This document shows positions 52,959 through 64,000 of a DNA stretch of 64,000 nucleotides, piece by piece. Below the pieces are notes generated by a model. That model was not told the origin of the DNA. It saw nothing but the letters and a program-made list of their open reading frames with translations, and ran no database searches. Every line of letters starts with the position of its first letter. The first letter of the stretch is position 1. Position numbers and translations under genes: made by a program. The stretch comes from Dinochytrium kinnereticum (lineage: Eukaryota > Chytridiomycota > Chytridiomycetes > Chytridiales > Chytridiaceae), in the NCBI GenBank assembly GCA_027604005.1, contig JADGJT010000002.1, positions 62,001-126,000 on the forward strand, written 5' to 3'.

Positions 52959-55900
52959 ATGGATAGAGGGCGCAGCTTCGTGACAAACTGTCTCTCACCA
53001 TGTGTTGCCATCATTGCCTCGGAGGATGTGCAGGATGCAGTCAAAGCTAACGGCGTGGATAGCTTTGTAAATTTCATCACGCCTTTTGGTTACCGTATCG
53101 ACGGGAAAGGTACTCCGAACGGCGTCAATTAGGTATTGAATTAGATCAGTGCATGTGCGGGATTCACAGGGACAGTCCTCCTCCATCGATAACTTTGTTC
53201 TTCGGTTCGTGGATTTCAATGCGATGGAGGGTATCGGAACGGATCTTAGACGGGTGCTTTTGGAAACAATGAAGAACGCCACTCCTTTAAATAAGATGGA
53301 AGAGTTTTGCGAGGAATCCATGAAAGGAGGTGGGGGCTGCTCCTCTGTACAGTTATAAACATAAGTAGTGGGTATTGAAGAGCTTACTCCATGGTATACG
53401 GATTATCGAAACTACATTTGCAAATATGTTGGTGCTATGGAACATGAGACCTTTGATCATCCGGTTGCATGTAGGTCCGCATTAATATCATTATTAAGCC
53501 AAAAAGGTCTTCTTGTGGCATCTACGGCAAATGTGGATCCAATAGAGGCACTCTCAAAGCTATACCCAGATGATTTATCGAAAGTGCCTGCAGTGTTTCA
53601 AAAGGGCTTGATGGATGCCCAGATTTCACTAAAACATTACCTCCTCATTCATGACACTTCCAAGTCTGGAAATGTCGAGTAGGGCTGTAGATATTCATGG
53701 CAATTCTAATTGCTTTAGCTCCGATAGTTTATATCTTCAAATGAAGAAGAAATTCGGTCTCGGCTGTCATCTCCTAACAATAAATTCGGCGACGGATCAG
53801 GGAGTTTCAACTCCTTTCAGCTTAGATATATGGTCTCCGTTCATTCATGAGAGAGGACTATTCCATAGTTGGTTCATTTGATTTAGTCATGCACTGATTT
53901 GTATCATTTTAGCTGAACCTAGCCCATTAGAACATTCTGCTCGAGGCGGTAGATTAACTTTATCTGATGTCAAAGCCATCGATCAGTTTATAAGAGAATT
54001 TTTGGTTCAGTCGATTCTACCTCATATGGAGCGCAGTGTTCAGCATTGGAATGAACAGGTATACCGAACCGAGTGAGTATGCCTAGCTATAACAAAAAAA
54101 AATCAGGTCGCAAGTTCTCGACGTGGTATTACCGGAAGGCTTTTTAGCGCTGGAAAACGTTACTTTGGAAATCAAACGAAAACGACTCTAACCACGTCGA
54201 CTGACCAGGCAACCGTCTTGTAGGATCTCTCCGCGATGTATTTCTAACTCAATCGTATCAGATACAACTATAATTCTCCTGAACTTATAATGCGAAAATT
54301 GGCAGATTACTCCTTTATGCTTCGCGATTATCGCTTTGCCTACTCCGTCTATGAAAGTGTTCGGAAAGATTTTCAGGGCAATGATAAGGCACTAAAGCAT
54401 TATGCGGGAAGCCAGGTAGGCTACTACTATTGTCAAGTGTCATAACGACAATAGGAAATGCTAGCGTTGTGTTTAATTATGAGTGAATCAAACATACGCG
54501 GAAGTTTGGACACCCTTTTAGAAAGTGCTATAGGTCACTACTTGGATGCTAATACCGCTGTTCTTGCCACACGTATAACTATGTTTGTTTATGAGATATT
54601 CAAGTATCGAAGCCAGTATCGTGAAATCCCAAATATACTCTTGCGTATGATCGGCGATGTATGTAACTCTCATTCTATAATATAGATAACACTATAAATT
54701 TCTCATGGAATTTAGGATTCAGATTTGCGCAGCGCACTTCTTTTAGAACAGGCTGCATTTTGTTACGCTAAATCCTCTCCACCGATGCTTCGCAAGTTTG
54801 CATTTTACACTATACTCGCGTCCTATCGCTTTAACAAATGCTCTCAGGTATTCTTTTTCTCTACTGTTATACATCTTTAATCTTACATCATTAAAAGCCA
54901 GCTCATGCTTTCCGTTGCTACAATATTGCGCTCGATCTTTACAAGAACAAAAAATGGACACTTATAGAAGATCACATCCAATTTTCATTGGGAAAATTAT
55001 CAGCACAATTAGAAAGGCCTGCTGATGCCATAACACATTTTGCTAGCTTGCTGCACTCGAGCCAGCAGCCACCTCATATCCAGCAGGCGTACATCAATGA
55101 GTTTCTCAGCATTTATAAGGTAGTAAAATTGGAAATCCCTTTCTTTTGACGATTGCTTACAGGAATGTGCGATATCTGTGTCTGCTTCTTTCCTCGAAGA
55201 CCTCCTAACACTACCAATACCGCTGATAAAGCATTCAACTATTCGGGTATCGTTATTGGAGTCTAGAAGACCGATGCACGTAGCAACAGAAGATGAAGTT
55301 TGGGATTCAATGGAAAAAGATCTCGCCGACGAGATGTCCATGACAACAGGGACCAAGTCAACATCTAAAGGCTTAAAAAACCTAAAGGATGGAGGAAAGA
55401 GCGTTTGCGCTGTCGGAGGTTTGACAAACTGAATCGCATTCTTATAACTTTCACATAGAGCCCGTGTTTTTAGAACTTGAGATGGAGAACCCTCTCCAAG
55501 TCACGTTACAGCTATCCGATTTATATCTTTTCGCAGAGTTCCACGAGGATTCCTCCTCTGGTTCATCGACATCTATTCAAACGTCAGTTGACGTCGATCG
55601 TCTTGTTTTTGAAAACTTTGATATGGAGTGTTTAACGACGCTAGCATTGGATCCTTTAGAGAAAAGGCTGGTATGTTTCATTCCTCACGTTAGTCTCGAT
55701 GGCTGATATTTTCATAATTAAGGTACAATTAAAGGTGTTCCCAAAGAAGGAAGGAGAAATTCGCATAAAGGGGCTCCGGTACATGCTTTTTGGCGTTGTA
55801 CCCAACTACATGACTTTTGATAAGCGTGGCGTAAGGTTGAATCTTACAAGCGATCAACGTTTGAATCCGACTTACGCAGAGGACAATACCCTGAATCTGG

Positions 55901-57913
55901 TTATTACCGCTCCTTTACCTATTCTCGATGTTGTCTTCCATTCTTTCCCAGAAGCGCTTTTGTCTGGTCAAGTCGAACGCACCGTTTTGGAGATTAATAA
56001 CAAGGGTAATCGTGGGCTTAAGAACTTGATGGTGAAGTTGAGCCACCCTTCGTTCTTCAGCATCGGTACGCCAGATCAGATTGATCACGCTACATACCGT
56101 AAGAGTTTTTGACTTTGCATGAGGGCTTTTGGTGCTCTTTGTATCTAATTTGATTGATTTGCATCCTTTTACTTGCCACTAGAAAAAGAGGAAGGTCCTA
56201 ATAGCTCTGTGTATAATTTTTGCTCAATGCCAAACGAGATTTTCAACTCAAGCGTTAATACGATAAAGTTACCAGTCACTTCGACAGGCAACGGGGAAGA
56301 GCTTCTTGAACCGGGAATGACCACAATTATTCCGATATCTGTGAGAGGTGACAGAATAGGGAAGCATATCTTCCGCTTTTTGTTTATGTATAAGTCGGAG
56401 GTATCTTTTGTAGTGTTTCGTATATACTGACAAAGGAAGGATAAAAATGATCAGATCTCCTATCGGAAGCTGCAGTACACGTTAACCATGCAAGTTTACC
56501 CGTCGCTGCGAATCAATGCTTTTACCAGGCCGAGCACTCGAGCCTTAAACGAGTTTATTCTCGGCGTTGAGGTTTTCTCTTCTATCTTTCCTACACTAAT
56601 CCCGCTCTTTTGCTTTAGATTGAGAACCTGCAACAGTCTGCCCCGATGAAACTGCGGCAAATAACGGCCATTGGATCCTCGTGGCGCATAACAGCCATGA
56701 ATGGAAGGTATGTTTCTATGAGCGATAAGGATAATAATCAAATAAGCTCCGTGGATGCCCAGCCTTCATACCTTACAGGAAAGCAGACCTCATTTGCCTA
56801 CTTCAGATTTAAGCGGCTGCCGGCAACCGAGTCGGACTATCTGTCGGAGATAGCAACAACGAGTGCAATTAAGTCATTTATTTATGGCGATGATAAGGCG
56901 GAATTCAAGCCCAACGCTCTTACCTTACAAGCATCTAGCGTATCCTTAGTAAGTAGTACCTTTTCACTATCTTTTCCTGGCAATACTCTAATTGGCTGGT
57001 AAAGAACGGAGAAGGATTGGATTGCAAATCGACAACTTTAAAAAACCTTTCTCTGAACTCCAGGGTTCAATGGAGAAAGCACGCACTGCAGTCTCATTAC
57101 CCTGGGCTTTCACCTGAGAAGCTAAAGTCTCTTTTCACGCTGTATTATACCGATGATATTGATATCGCTTTATTCTGGGAGGCCCCACCGTCCGGCAGTA
57201 GCACTGTTTCTCGTCTAGGGCATCACTATATAATTGGAATCAATCTTGGTTTGCAGTCACCTTTGCAGCTTCATTCAAGATTTTCAAAGAGCGCAAACGC
57301 AATTTTAGCGAATAATAAGTCTCTTTACGCTGCCACAATTCGAGAAAAGAAAGAACTTTTGAACAGTCTTCTTCGACCAAAGCAGAAGGACGTTAGCCCC
57401 GTTCGCATTCTACTGTCTTCTCACGATTCGTATACTCACAATTTTAGCTCAGGGTATGAACTACCGTTTATTTCAACACTTATATCTTGTAGAAATTTGC
57501 AGATACCTATCTCCTCGAAGCTACACAACACTTCATGGAATAATACCGTTTCCTACCTATTGGATATGCAATCCCCTGATGTGAAGTCAACTCAGTAAGC
57601 TCTATAATACACTTTGCCCTTCTGACAATACTTAAGGGAAGACATGTTTCTCGACTATTACTGGAGCGGTCCTGTTCAAGCGCATGGGGTCTTGGGTCCC
57701 GGGCAAGAACTTGAGCTTAATTTCTTTGCAAACTTCACGAGAGGTGGAACATTTGACTTAAACAGATGGAAACTCAGCATTTTTGTCTTGGAAACCGATG
57801 ATAGCAAGGGGAATGTTGGAAAACATGCATCGCTTGGCGCCGACTACTCTTCTGGGTCTTATGTGCAATATCCAAGTGTTCAACACCTTGTGAATATTTT
57901 TTCCAGTGAATAA
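52959..57913 (+). CDS. TRAPPC8: TRAPPC8/Trs85 subunit of TRAPP III
   Basis: TRAPP III subunit for Rab1/Ypt1 activation in secretion and autophagy. Nearly twenty exons; first ones 52959-53109, 53150-53329, 53369-53663 and 53719 onward, last ending at 57913. N-terminal part: CVAIIASEDVQDAV, SFVNFITPFGYRIDGK, VLRFVDFNAME, then LTINSATDQG, LSDVKAIDQFIREFLVQSIL, HMERSVQHWNEQV, SSRRGITGRLFSAGKRYFG, which are the family's core. Mid and C-terminal parts are helical repeats (AFCYAKSSPPMLRKFAFY, HAFRCYNIALDLYKNKKW) and Ig-like beta domains. Two introns of 39-40 nt lie near the start, and a 55-nt intron (53664-53718) resolves an apparent frameshift. Not every downstream splice site was verified. Confidence 0.9.
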
Positions 57914-58065
57914 AGTAGAATATGAAATTGTTGTATTCGATGTTCTGTATTCTATCGCCGGCTTAAGAATGTGCCAGATATCAGTCTCTATAGCTTCTGA
58001 ACAAAGAAAAACTCCTTAGACTAGCATGAAGAGTATGTATTTAATTCTCTTGATCTATCCACATT

Positions 58066-59368
58066 TTATTCATCATCGTCAGTGTCAACGTCAATCACCG
58101 TAAGCCGCCTCGGTGCTATCGAGCTCCCCGCTTCAATATCAGTTGCATTCGACGTGATTTTCCCGAATTTGGTTGTGATCGCGGCCTTTTTCGCAAGAGC
58201 TTCCTGTACCTTTTTCATGTATGTTTTGGCAGTTTCATCCACGGGATGCAAGCGTAGAGCCTCCTTAAGGTCATGTTCTGCTTGGTTATATTGTTTCATC
58301 TGGTATCTTGCCATTCCTCTCCTTAGGTAAGCTTTGAAGTGGTATTGCTGGTCTTCGAATTCGAGAGCACCTAGAAATATGACTAATTCGTTCAAATGAA
58401 GAAACTTACTGGATGCATCTTCTTCGGCGAAACTGAATTTTCCAAGCTTAATGTAAGCGAGAGCGCGGTTCGTGTATAACTTTGGACGGCGACATAATTT
58501 TAGGCTTTGAGTATAAAACTCGATCTAGTGGATAAAGGAAAAAGGGATGGTTAATTCATTTTATAATTGTGACAAGTATATACAGATATATAAGAAAACA
58601 AGACTTAACTGCCTCCTGTATCTCCCCAGCTTTAAGGCATTCATTTCCCTTGATCCGTTCAATTTCCGCCAGGTACATACTTTCTTCTTCTTGAACTAAA
58701 TTACATTAAAATAATTCGACATGACAAAGGTAACCGCACCATTGCTACTTGAATGGTCATCTTTCCAAACTGAGCCAATTATTTCATTTGAAGCAGAAAT
58801 ATCTTCGCCTTCTACGTCAGCAGTATCCAGCTGCATTGAAAGTAAAAATGCAAGTTACAGAAAGAAATAAAAAGTCACATACGTCAGGATCATTTTGCGA
58901 AAAGCGCACAGATGGACGACTGAAAAGAGTCCTTTGAGACGTTTTGCCACTTTTTAGGCGCTCGTCTGACTCATTGATCGATTTTTCCCAATCACCTACT
59001 TCAGCCTTAAGTGAAGAAACTTGCTCAAGGGTGGCCCTGTTCTCAGCTCTACAGGGTTAAGAAAATTTGATACAACCTAAAACAAACCTCACAGAATAGC
59101 TGGAACCATCCAATAGCGCAATTTTTTCCTCAAAAGCCTTCTCCAAGGCTGGATAGTAGCCCTCCCTCCCTGTTCTTCAAAAGTCAAAACAATCCGAGGG
59201 TTTGGTGTACCTTAACACTCGTAAAAGCCTTTTAAGATGACCAGAATCCTTGCAATCTTTTACAAAGCTGTAATCCAGCTCTGATATATCGTATTCGAAC
59301 TGCGTATCCTCTGTCTCTCGAGCAAATGCCGTCTTGGAGAGGAGGGACAGAGAGTCAAGGTCAGCCAT
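58066..59368 (-). CDS. SPAG1-like TPR protein (axonemal dynein assembly factor)
   Basis: The N-terminus carries ISELDYSFVKDCKDSGHLKR, LLRVLRTGREGYYPALEKAF, closely following the N-terminal signature of sperm-associated antigen 1. A linker with KAEVGDWEKSINESDERL follows, then a TPR array: YLAEIERIKGNECLKAGEIQ, LYTNRALAYIKLGKFSFAEE, HFKAYLRRGMARYQMKQYNQ, AEHDLKEALRLHPVDETAK. It ends in an acidic tail (VIDVDTDDDE). Exons run from 59368 down to 58066 in about five pieces. SPAG1 works with HSP90/R2TP in preassembling axonemal dyneins, so this supports a flagellated organism. The protein is shorter than animal SPAG1 and has a single TPR block. Its start is 56 bp from the divergent PIG-C start. Confidence 0.82.
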
Positions 59369-59424
59369 GTCAGGAAAAAAAACAAAACAATTCCGTAACA
59401 CAATACCAACATGCACCAAGGCCA

Positions 59425-60508
59425 ATGACCTCCAAGAAGAAACTGTATATCCAACAGTTCCCCTTTGAAGACAACAAGGTCGGGCCTGATTTCCTCGAGG
59501 AGCTGAGGAGCAATGGTTGGCCTGCTCTGATCAAAGAATTCTGTTAATTGCACCCCCCCAGTCAATGTTGTGAGCTTTCAATACTGGACAGTGGTTAGGC
59601 AATCACTGGCCGTCTCGCAGCATGTCGCCAGCACATCGTCTTTCGTTGCCATTTTTATTTTGCTAATGGACGGCTGCATTTCGTCCAAATATCTTCTCCT
59701 TTGCGATGGGCTCCTGGCCATGATAGGCGTTTTTATATGGGCGATTGCTCAAAAAAACTTGGTGAGCGCGAGGCATGGTCCATGGGAATTAATAACGAAA
59801 CAGCATCTTATTGACGTTTGGCGAATATTCAAAAGCGCCTCTCTATTTACGACGATTCTCTCAGGCCTCACCCCACTTTTGCGAACGTTGACGAAGGACA
59901 CCAGTGATGATACAATTTGGGCACTTAGCCTCATGCTGTTTTTGGCAAATCTCCTCTTTCACGATTATAGAACACTCGTTTATCTCCAAATAGGGTTGGT
60001 CCGTTCTTTTCATTTGATTTGTGACCACGTTGTTTGCCACTCTTCGTTTTATTGTTTTAGCTTTCCCGAGTCGTTATCTGTGAATGCTGCTATGTTTGCA
60101 TCAGTTCTCTTGGCATCTCGGTTACCCTCAAATATGCATGTATTTAGCCTGCTTACCTTTGCAGTGGAGATATTCGCTCTCTTCCCGTTGCTCCGTAGAT
60201 TTCAGCAAGTTTGTTTGCTTTACTTAATGACTCGACTGAAGTCATGTTAGATACACTCAATATGGGCTCAAATTGCGCTTTCAAGCGGACTTTTTGTTCT
60301 TCCCATCCTTCTTCTATGGAACTACTCATCAGCTACAGTTTTGATATACGTCTCCACGATGGGATTTATAACATTTATTTGCCCGTACTGGCTCGTCATC
60401 GTGCAGAAATACAAAAAGTACGTAGCATCCTCCAACATTCATTAATCAGAGTACAGCGAAATTCGCGGCCCATGGGATGAAGCGTTCCCGGTATTGGAGG
60501 CAAAGTGA
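59425..60508 (+). CDS. PIGC: PIG-C/Gpi2 (GPI-GlcNAc transferase subunit)
   Basis: Multi-pass ER subunit of the GPI-GlcNAc transferase, partner of PIG-H found at 29.2 kb. Exons 59425-59515, 59562-59994, 60061-60208, 60251 to about 60424 and about 60452-60508. Signatures: KKKLYIQQFPFEDNKVGPDF, LEELRSN joined to VNVVSFQYWTVVRQSLAVSQ, then SGLTPLLRTLTKDTSDDTIW, SLSVNAAMFASVLLASRLPS, HVFSLLTFAVEIFALFPLLR and the end SEIRGPWDEAFPVLEAK. The first intron is 46 nt (59516-59561), chosen because it restores the LxSN-x-x-V junction. The last splice junction is uncertain by a few nucleotides. Confidence 0.9.
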
Positions 60509-60533
60509 AGTCCAATGGATTCGAAAGTTGGTA

Positions 60534-61030
60534 TTATTGCATATTTCGAAGCACCAAAATGACTGCAAAAAGTCAAAGCCAGATTAAATAGATGATGTTA
60601 CCTGAATCTCCGCGCAAGAACAGCTTGCTTATAAACCTGTCCTTGTTCACCGGCTTGGCCTTCTTCTTGCCCTTTCCGGTCTTCGGGGTCTCCGTCCACA
60701 TCTAACACACATTAAAAACATACGGACGTCTTGTCATTTACTTCTTTGACATTCTCCAAAACCATGTTGCAGTGCCGGTCACTGATACTATTAGTGATAC
60801 ATATTTCATGTCGGCTTACAATGCCTTCACTCTGGCTAACAGTTTGCGGTTGTTTCGGCAGCTGATGAGAATCTGAGTGCTGTTTTTCACTGACTGGGTC
60901 AAGACAGAAAGAGGGCCTGTCTGGAACTCCTGCTCCTCCAGAGCCCGAAGCTCTTCCTCCGTCATTTCCGAACTGGAATAGTTAGCTGGCTCTTTCGTTC
61001 AAAGCATCCATACCGAGGCTTGGAAGTCAT
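60534..61030 (-). CDS. SNRPD2: small nuclear ribonucleoprotein Sm D2
   Basis: Core Sm-ring protein of spliceosomal snRNPs. Exons 61014-61030, 60820-60972, 60742-60781, 60602-60701 and 60534-60562 give 112 residues, near the usual 110-120. Reads [80 protein letters not shown], the basic insert [19 protein letters not shown] and [13 protein letters not shown]. Both Sm motifs are intact. Four introns in so small a gene match the local intron density. Its stop is 25 bp from the PIG-C stop on the opposite strand. Confidence 0.96.
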
Positions 61031-61169
61031 GCTGAATTGTGATTTTTTGATATGGAATTTTTTGGTTTGGACTTTTATACGACAAACTGCGGAGTCAGGA
61101 AGATTGGGCATGCGACGAGCATCGTGCAAAACATCACTGGCAATTTACCCATGTATTTTAGAGGCAATA

Positions 61170-61833
61170 TTATTGCAGTTGTAATATCATTTTCTTTGCA
61201 TCTTCGCCGTCCGCATAATATTTCCTCTCGACCTCCGTCTCGCTAAACGAATCTCAGACAAACTCCAGCTGACTTGAATCATACCTAAATTTGAGAGTGT
61301 CCCGATACAGCTGAAGTGCAGCCCGGTTGCTTTTCCGCACGTGTAAAGAGCAGTATTTTGCCCCGAACGATTCTACCATTGCTCTTTCTGCATAATTTTA
61401 GATAGAGGGGGGGGCGAAGAAGAGAAAGAATGCGAAGGATCTTACGTGCTTGGTTCATAAGCTTTTCGGCAATCCCGAGTCGTCTAAAATTCCGCATGAC
61501 TGCCAAACTAGTTATGTGTCCATGTGGTGACTCTCCAGGCTCTTCCTCCCTAACAAGAAAACTCTATTAAAGACTTCCCGGAAAAAAGAGCTAGTCTATG
61601 TACATTTTCGCAAGGACATAGCCAACCATTCGCCCCTTTGCGTCCACGGCGACATGTGAGAGTTGTGGCCATGAAACGGCATGGTAGATGTAGTACTTCA
61701 TTTGGTAGTTCTCGGGGAGGTTCATGACATTGCAGTTCTGCATTGATAGCAGATCTTCCACCTAGTTTCATGAGTTATTTCCAGGCGATTGATGTCGTCT
61801 CTCAACTGTTGCTTGTCTAATGGTGATGGTCAT
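61170..61833 (-). CDS. NAA10: N-alpha-acetyltransferase 10 (NatA catalytic subunit)
   Basis: Acetylates nascent protein N-termini in the NatA complex at the ribosome. Exons 61807-61833, 61604-61761, 61446-61549, 61285-61387 and 61170-61242 give 154 residues. Sequence: [111 protein letters not shown], then a short tail with [15 protein letters not shown]. The acetyl-CoA binding R-x-x-G-x-A motif is RRLGIA. The C-terminal tail is much shorter than in animals, as in many fungi. Confidence 0.96.
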
Positions 61834-62489
61834 TTTGGTGTGGGACGATCACGAAGTTTTTCCAAATTTCTCGGGTATTTGGGCATTCAGCTTGAGCTAT
61901 AAACACCTAAACGCAGAAGACTTTCAGAACGATACTTTAACTCGTTTGGCTGTTTATTGGATGACAACTGAATTTCCGCGATGCTTTCGACGCGTCCATT
62001 CTACCTCCAATGTCCCACAGATATGTTGCTCGCATTTGCCTCTTCCCATCAACATTTTCAAGTCCTCCAGAGTCCATCATTTACATAGGTGGTATTAGAC
62101 GACAAGAATTTAGGTCCATGCGCCAAAATAAAGCCGGAATGCGGCATATCTCGCCAAGCATTAAAAGAAAAGCATTGACGCGAAGTAACTTTGCGGTGAG
62201 ATATTGAAGAGAGTGTGAGGAACTAAGAAAATGAGCGTAGAGGCAGTTGCTACATGCTGGATGAGCAGAGCAAGCAGGACAGCTGAGCCTTGCAGGAAGG
62301 AGAAATGCTCGGAATGTGGGATTAACTGCTGCTCAGAAGGAGAGGGATCTCAGTGGTAGTTTGTGTCACTCTTTGTGTGATGGGTGGGTTGGATTCAGTT
62401 TCTCCTTTTTTTTTTTTTTTTTTTTTTTCCAGAGCTCTGAGCTTTTTTTTTTCCGGACTGAAATCGATCATCCACCACATCCTTTACTT
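61834..62489. promoter_or_regulatory. divergent promoter of NAA10 and eIF4A
   Basis: A 656-bp divergent region, the widest in the right half of the window. Close to the eIF4A start lie two T-runs (about 62407-62428 and 62443-62453), compatible with a strong constitutive fungal promoter. Short open frames at 61820-62207 show no conserved sequence. Confidence 0.45.
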
Positions 62490-64000
62490 ATGAGCAACAC
62501 CAAAGACGCTGCTGCGTAAGTGATATATCCATCGCTGTGTCCTGCTTATTGTCGCTGTCTCTGGCGTTGTGCTGCGGCACCGGCAGCAGCTGCTGCTTTT
62601 CGGCTTGTTTCCCTTACTTAGTTGTACCCACTGTCCTTTTTGGATTCTGAACCCCCTTTTTTTCTATCAGTGAGGACTCCCGCAAGGACCAACTCAACGA
62701 TGTTCCCCAGGGTGAGATTGAGGTGAGCGAGCCGGCCTCACATGTAACGAGATCTAACGCTTGTTACCTGAACAGTCCAACTGGGACGAAGTTGTTGACA
62801 GCTTTGATGACATGAGCTTGAGGGAGGAGCTCCTTCGTGGTATTTACGCCTACGGGTGAGATCAAACTTGTTACGCCCTTTCTCTGACTTTAATCTCAAC
62901 CAGTTTCGAGCGCCCTTCCGCCATCCAGCAGAGGGCCATCATGCCCGTCATCAAGGACCATGATGTCATTGCCCAGGCTCAGTCTGGAACTGGAAAGACC
63001 GCCACCTTCTCCATCTCCGTCCTTCAGAAGTTGGACATGAGCAAGAAGGAGACCCAGGCGCTCATCCTTGCCCCCACCCGTGAGCTTGCCCAGCAGATCC
63101 AGAAGGTCGTCGTCGCTCTCGGTGACTACATGAACGTTGATTGCCACGCTTGTGTCGGTGGTACCAACGTCCGCGAGGACATGCGTCGTCTGGAGGGCGG
63201 TGCCCACGTTGTAGTCGGAACCCCTGGTCGTGTTTTCGACATGATCAACCGCGGTGCTCTTCGCGCCGAGCACATCAAGCTTTTCGTCTTGGACGAGGCT
63301 GATGAGATGCTCTCCCGTGGATTCACCGAGCAAATCTACAATGTCTTTCAGCTCTTGCCTCCCGCGACCCAGGTCGTTCTCCTTTCTGCCACCATGCCCG
63401 CCGATGTTCTAGAGGTCACTAAGCGTTTCATGCGCGAGCCTATCCGTATCCTCGTTAAGCGTGACGAGTTGACCCTTGAAGGTATCAAGCAGTTCTACAT
63501 TGCCGTCGAGAAGGAGGAATGGAAGCTTGACACCCTTTGCGATCTTTACGACACTGTCACCATCACCCAGGCTGTTATCTTCTGCAACACCCGCAGAAAG
63601 GTCGAATGGCTCACCGAGCAGATGAAGGGACGTGACTTCACCGTCTCGGCCATGGTATGCTTAACTGTTATCAATGAATGAAATTTCTAATCGATATTAG
63701 CACGGTGAGATGACCCAGCAGGAGCGTGAGACCATTATGCAAGCGTTCAGGACTGGATCTAGCCGTGTCCTCATCACCACCGATCTGCTTGCTCGTGGTA
63801 TTGACGTGCAGCAAGTTTCTCTTGTCATCAACTACGACCTTCCCCTCAACAAGGAGAACTACATCCACAGGTGGGTTTGACCATCCCAATCCATTCATTA
63901 AAATTTTTTAAAAGGATTGGTCGTGGTGGTCGTTTCGGAAGGAAGGGTGTCGCTATCAACTTTGTCACCAACCAGGATGTCAAGATGCTCCGTGAGATCG
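62490..64000 (+). CDS. TIF1: translation initiation factor eIF4A (3' end outside window)
   Basis: DEAD-box helicase that unwinds mRNA leaders during cap-dependent initiation. Exons 62490-62515, 62671-62722, 62776-62855, 62904-63654, 63701-63870 and 63915->64000. Motifs: [113 protein letters not shown] and [18 protein letters not shown], the canonical eIF4A set rather than the FAL1/eIF4A3 subtype by eye. Codons are strongly C-ending, unlike neighbouring genes, as expected for high expression. Confidence 0.96.

Noticed and set aside
53640..53720. Apparent frameshift in TRAPPC8
   Set aside because: A 55-nt GT-AG intron (53664-53718) with a CTAAT branch-like motif explains the frame change, so the gene is not called broken.
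59542..59561. Apparent 19-nt intron in PIG-C
   Set aside because: A 46-nt intron at 59516-59561 joins the exons in frame and restores the conserved junction better, so the extreme length is not needed.
62896..63333. Minus-strand open frame of 145 codons opposite eIF4A
   Set aside because: Antisense shadow caused by strong codon bias of the eIF4A exon.

Overview
The window is nuclear DNA of a compact, intron-rich fungus, most likely a zoosporic (chytrid-like) lineage. Fungal markers are a fused ergothioneine enzyme (Egt1), alpha-arrestins and a GID1-type protein. A SPAG1-like axonemal dynein assembly factor points to a flagellated stage, and a SYP7-like SNARE to an early-diverging lineage. 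Almost every gene is split by short GT-AG introns, many only 33-60 nt long. I rebuilt exons by hand from splice signals and conserved protein families, so boundaries are models; most assembled coding sequences close in frame.

Layout. 1-7.7 kb: two divergent alpha-arrestins, the left one cut by the window edge. 8.4-10.3 kb: an unrecognised gene containing an assembly gap. 10.8-13.8 kb: Egt1. 15.0-15.8 kb: a small DUF427 protein. 16.3-19.3 kb: a RanBP9/GID1-like ubiquitin-ligase scaffold. 19.6-24.6 kb: a divergent pair made of an acyl-CoA carboxylase biotin subunit and an AtuA-family protein. 24.7-26.6 kb: two tandem, probably GPI-anchored, cysteine-rich secreted proteins with a Ly6/uPAR-like signature. 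26.8-29.1 kb: YOP1/REEP and RTF2.

29.2-64 kb is a very dense housekeeping block: PIG-H, a GRIP golgin, DNA polymerase alpha, an NCoR/Snt1-like SANT protein, a SYP7-like SNARE, ZFPL1, MEMO1, a triple cyclic-nucleotide-binding protein, Dbp8/DDX49, PXMP4, EXO1, TRAPPC8, the SPAG1-like protein, PIG-C, SmD2, NAA10 and eIF4A (cut by the right edge). Here start codons of divergent genes lie only 53-67 bp apart and convergent stop codons as little as 4 bp apart.

Themes. Several genes serve secretory traffic and surface anchoring (golgin, TRAPPC8, SNARE, ZFPL1, YOP1, PIG-H, PIG-C, and the putative GPI-anchored pair as possible clients). Others serve replication and repair (POLA1, EXO1, RTF2) or RNA and translation (SmD2, Dbp8, eIF4A). 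No rRNA, tRNA, CRISPR array or transposon was recognised. The points most worth following are the Ly6-like pair with an intron present in only one copy, the AtuA/biotin-carboxylase pair, the unrecognised gene at 8.4-10.3 kb, and the extreme intron and promoter miniaturisation including a 7-nt micro-exon.
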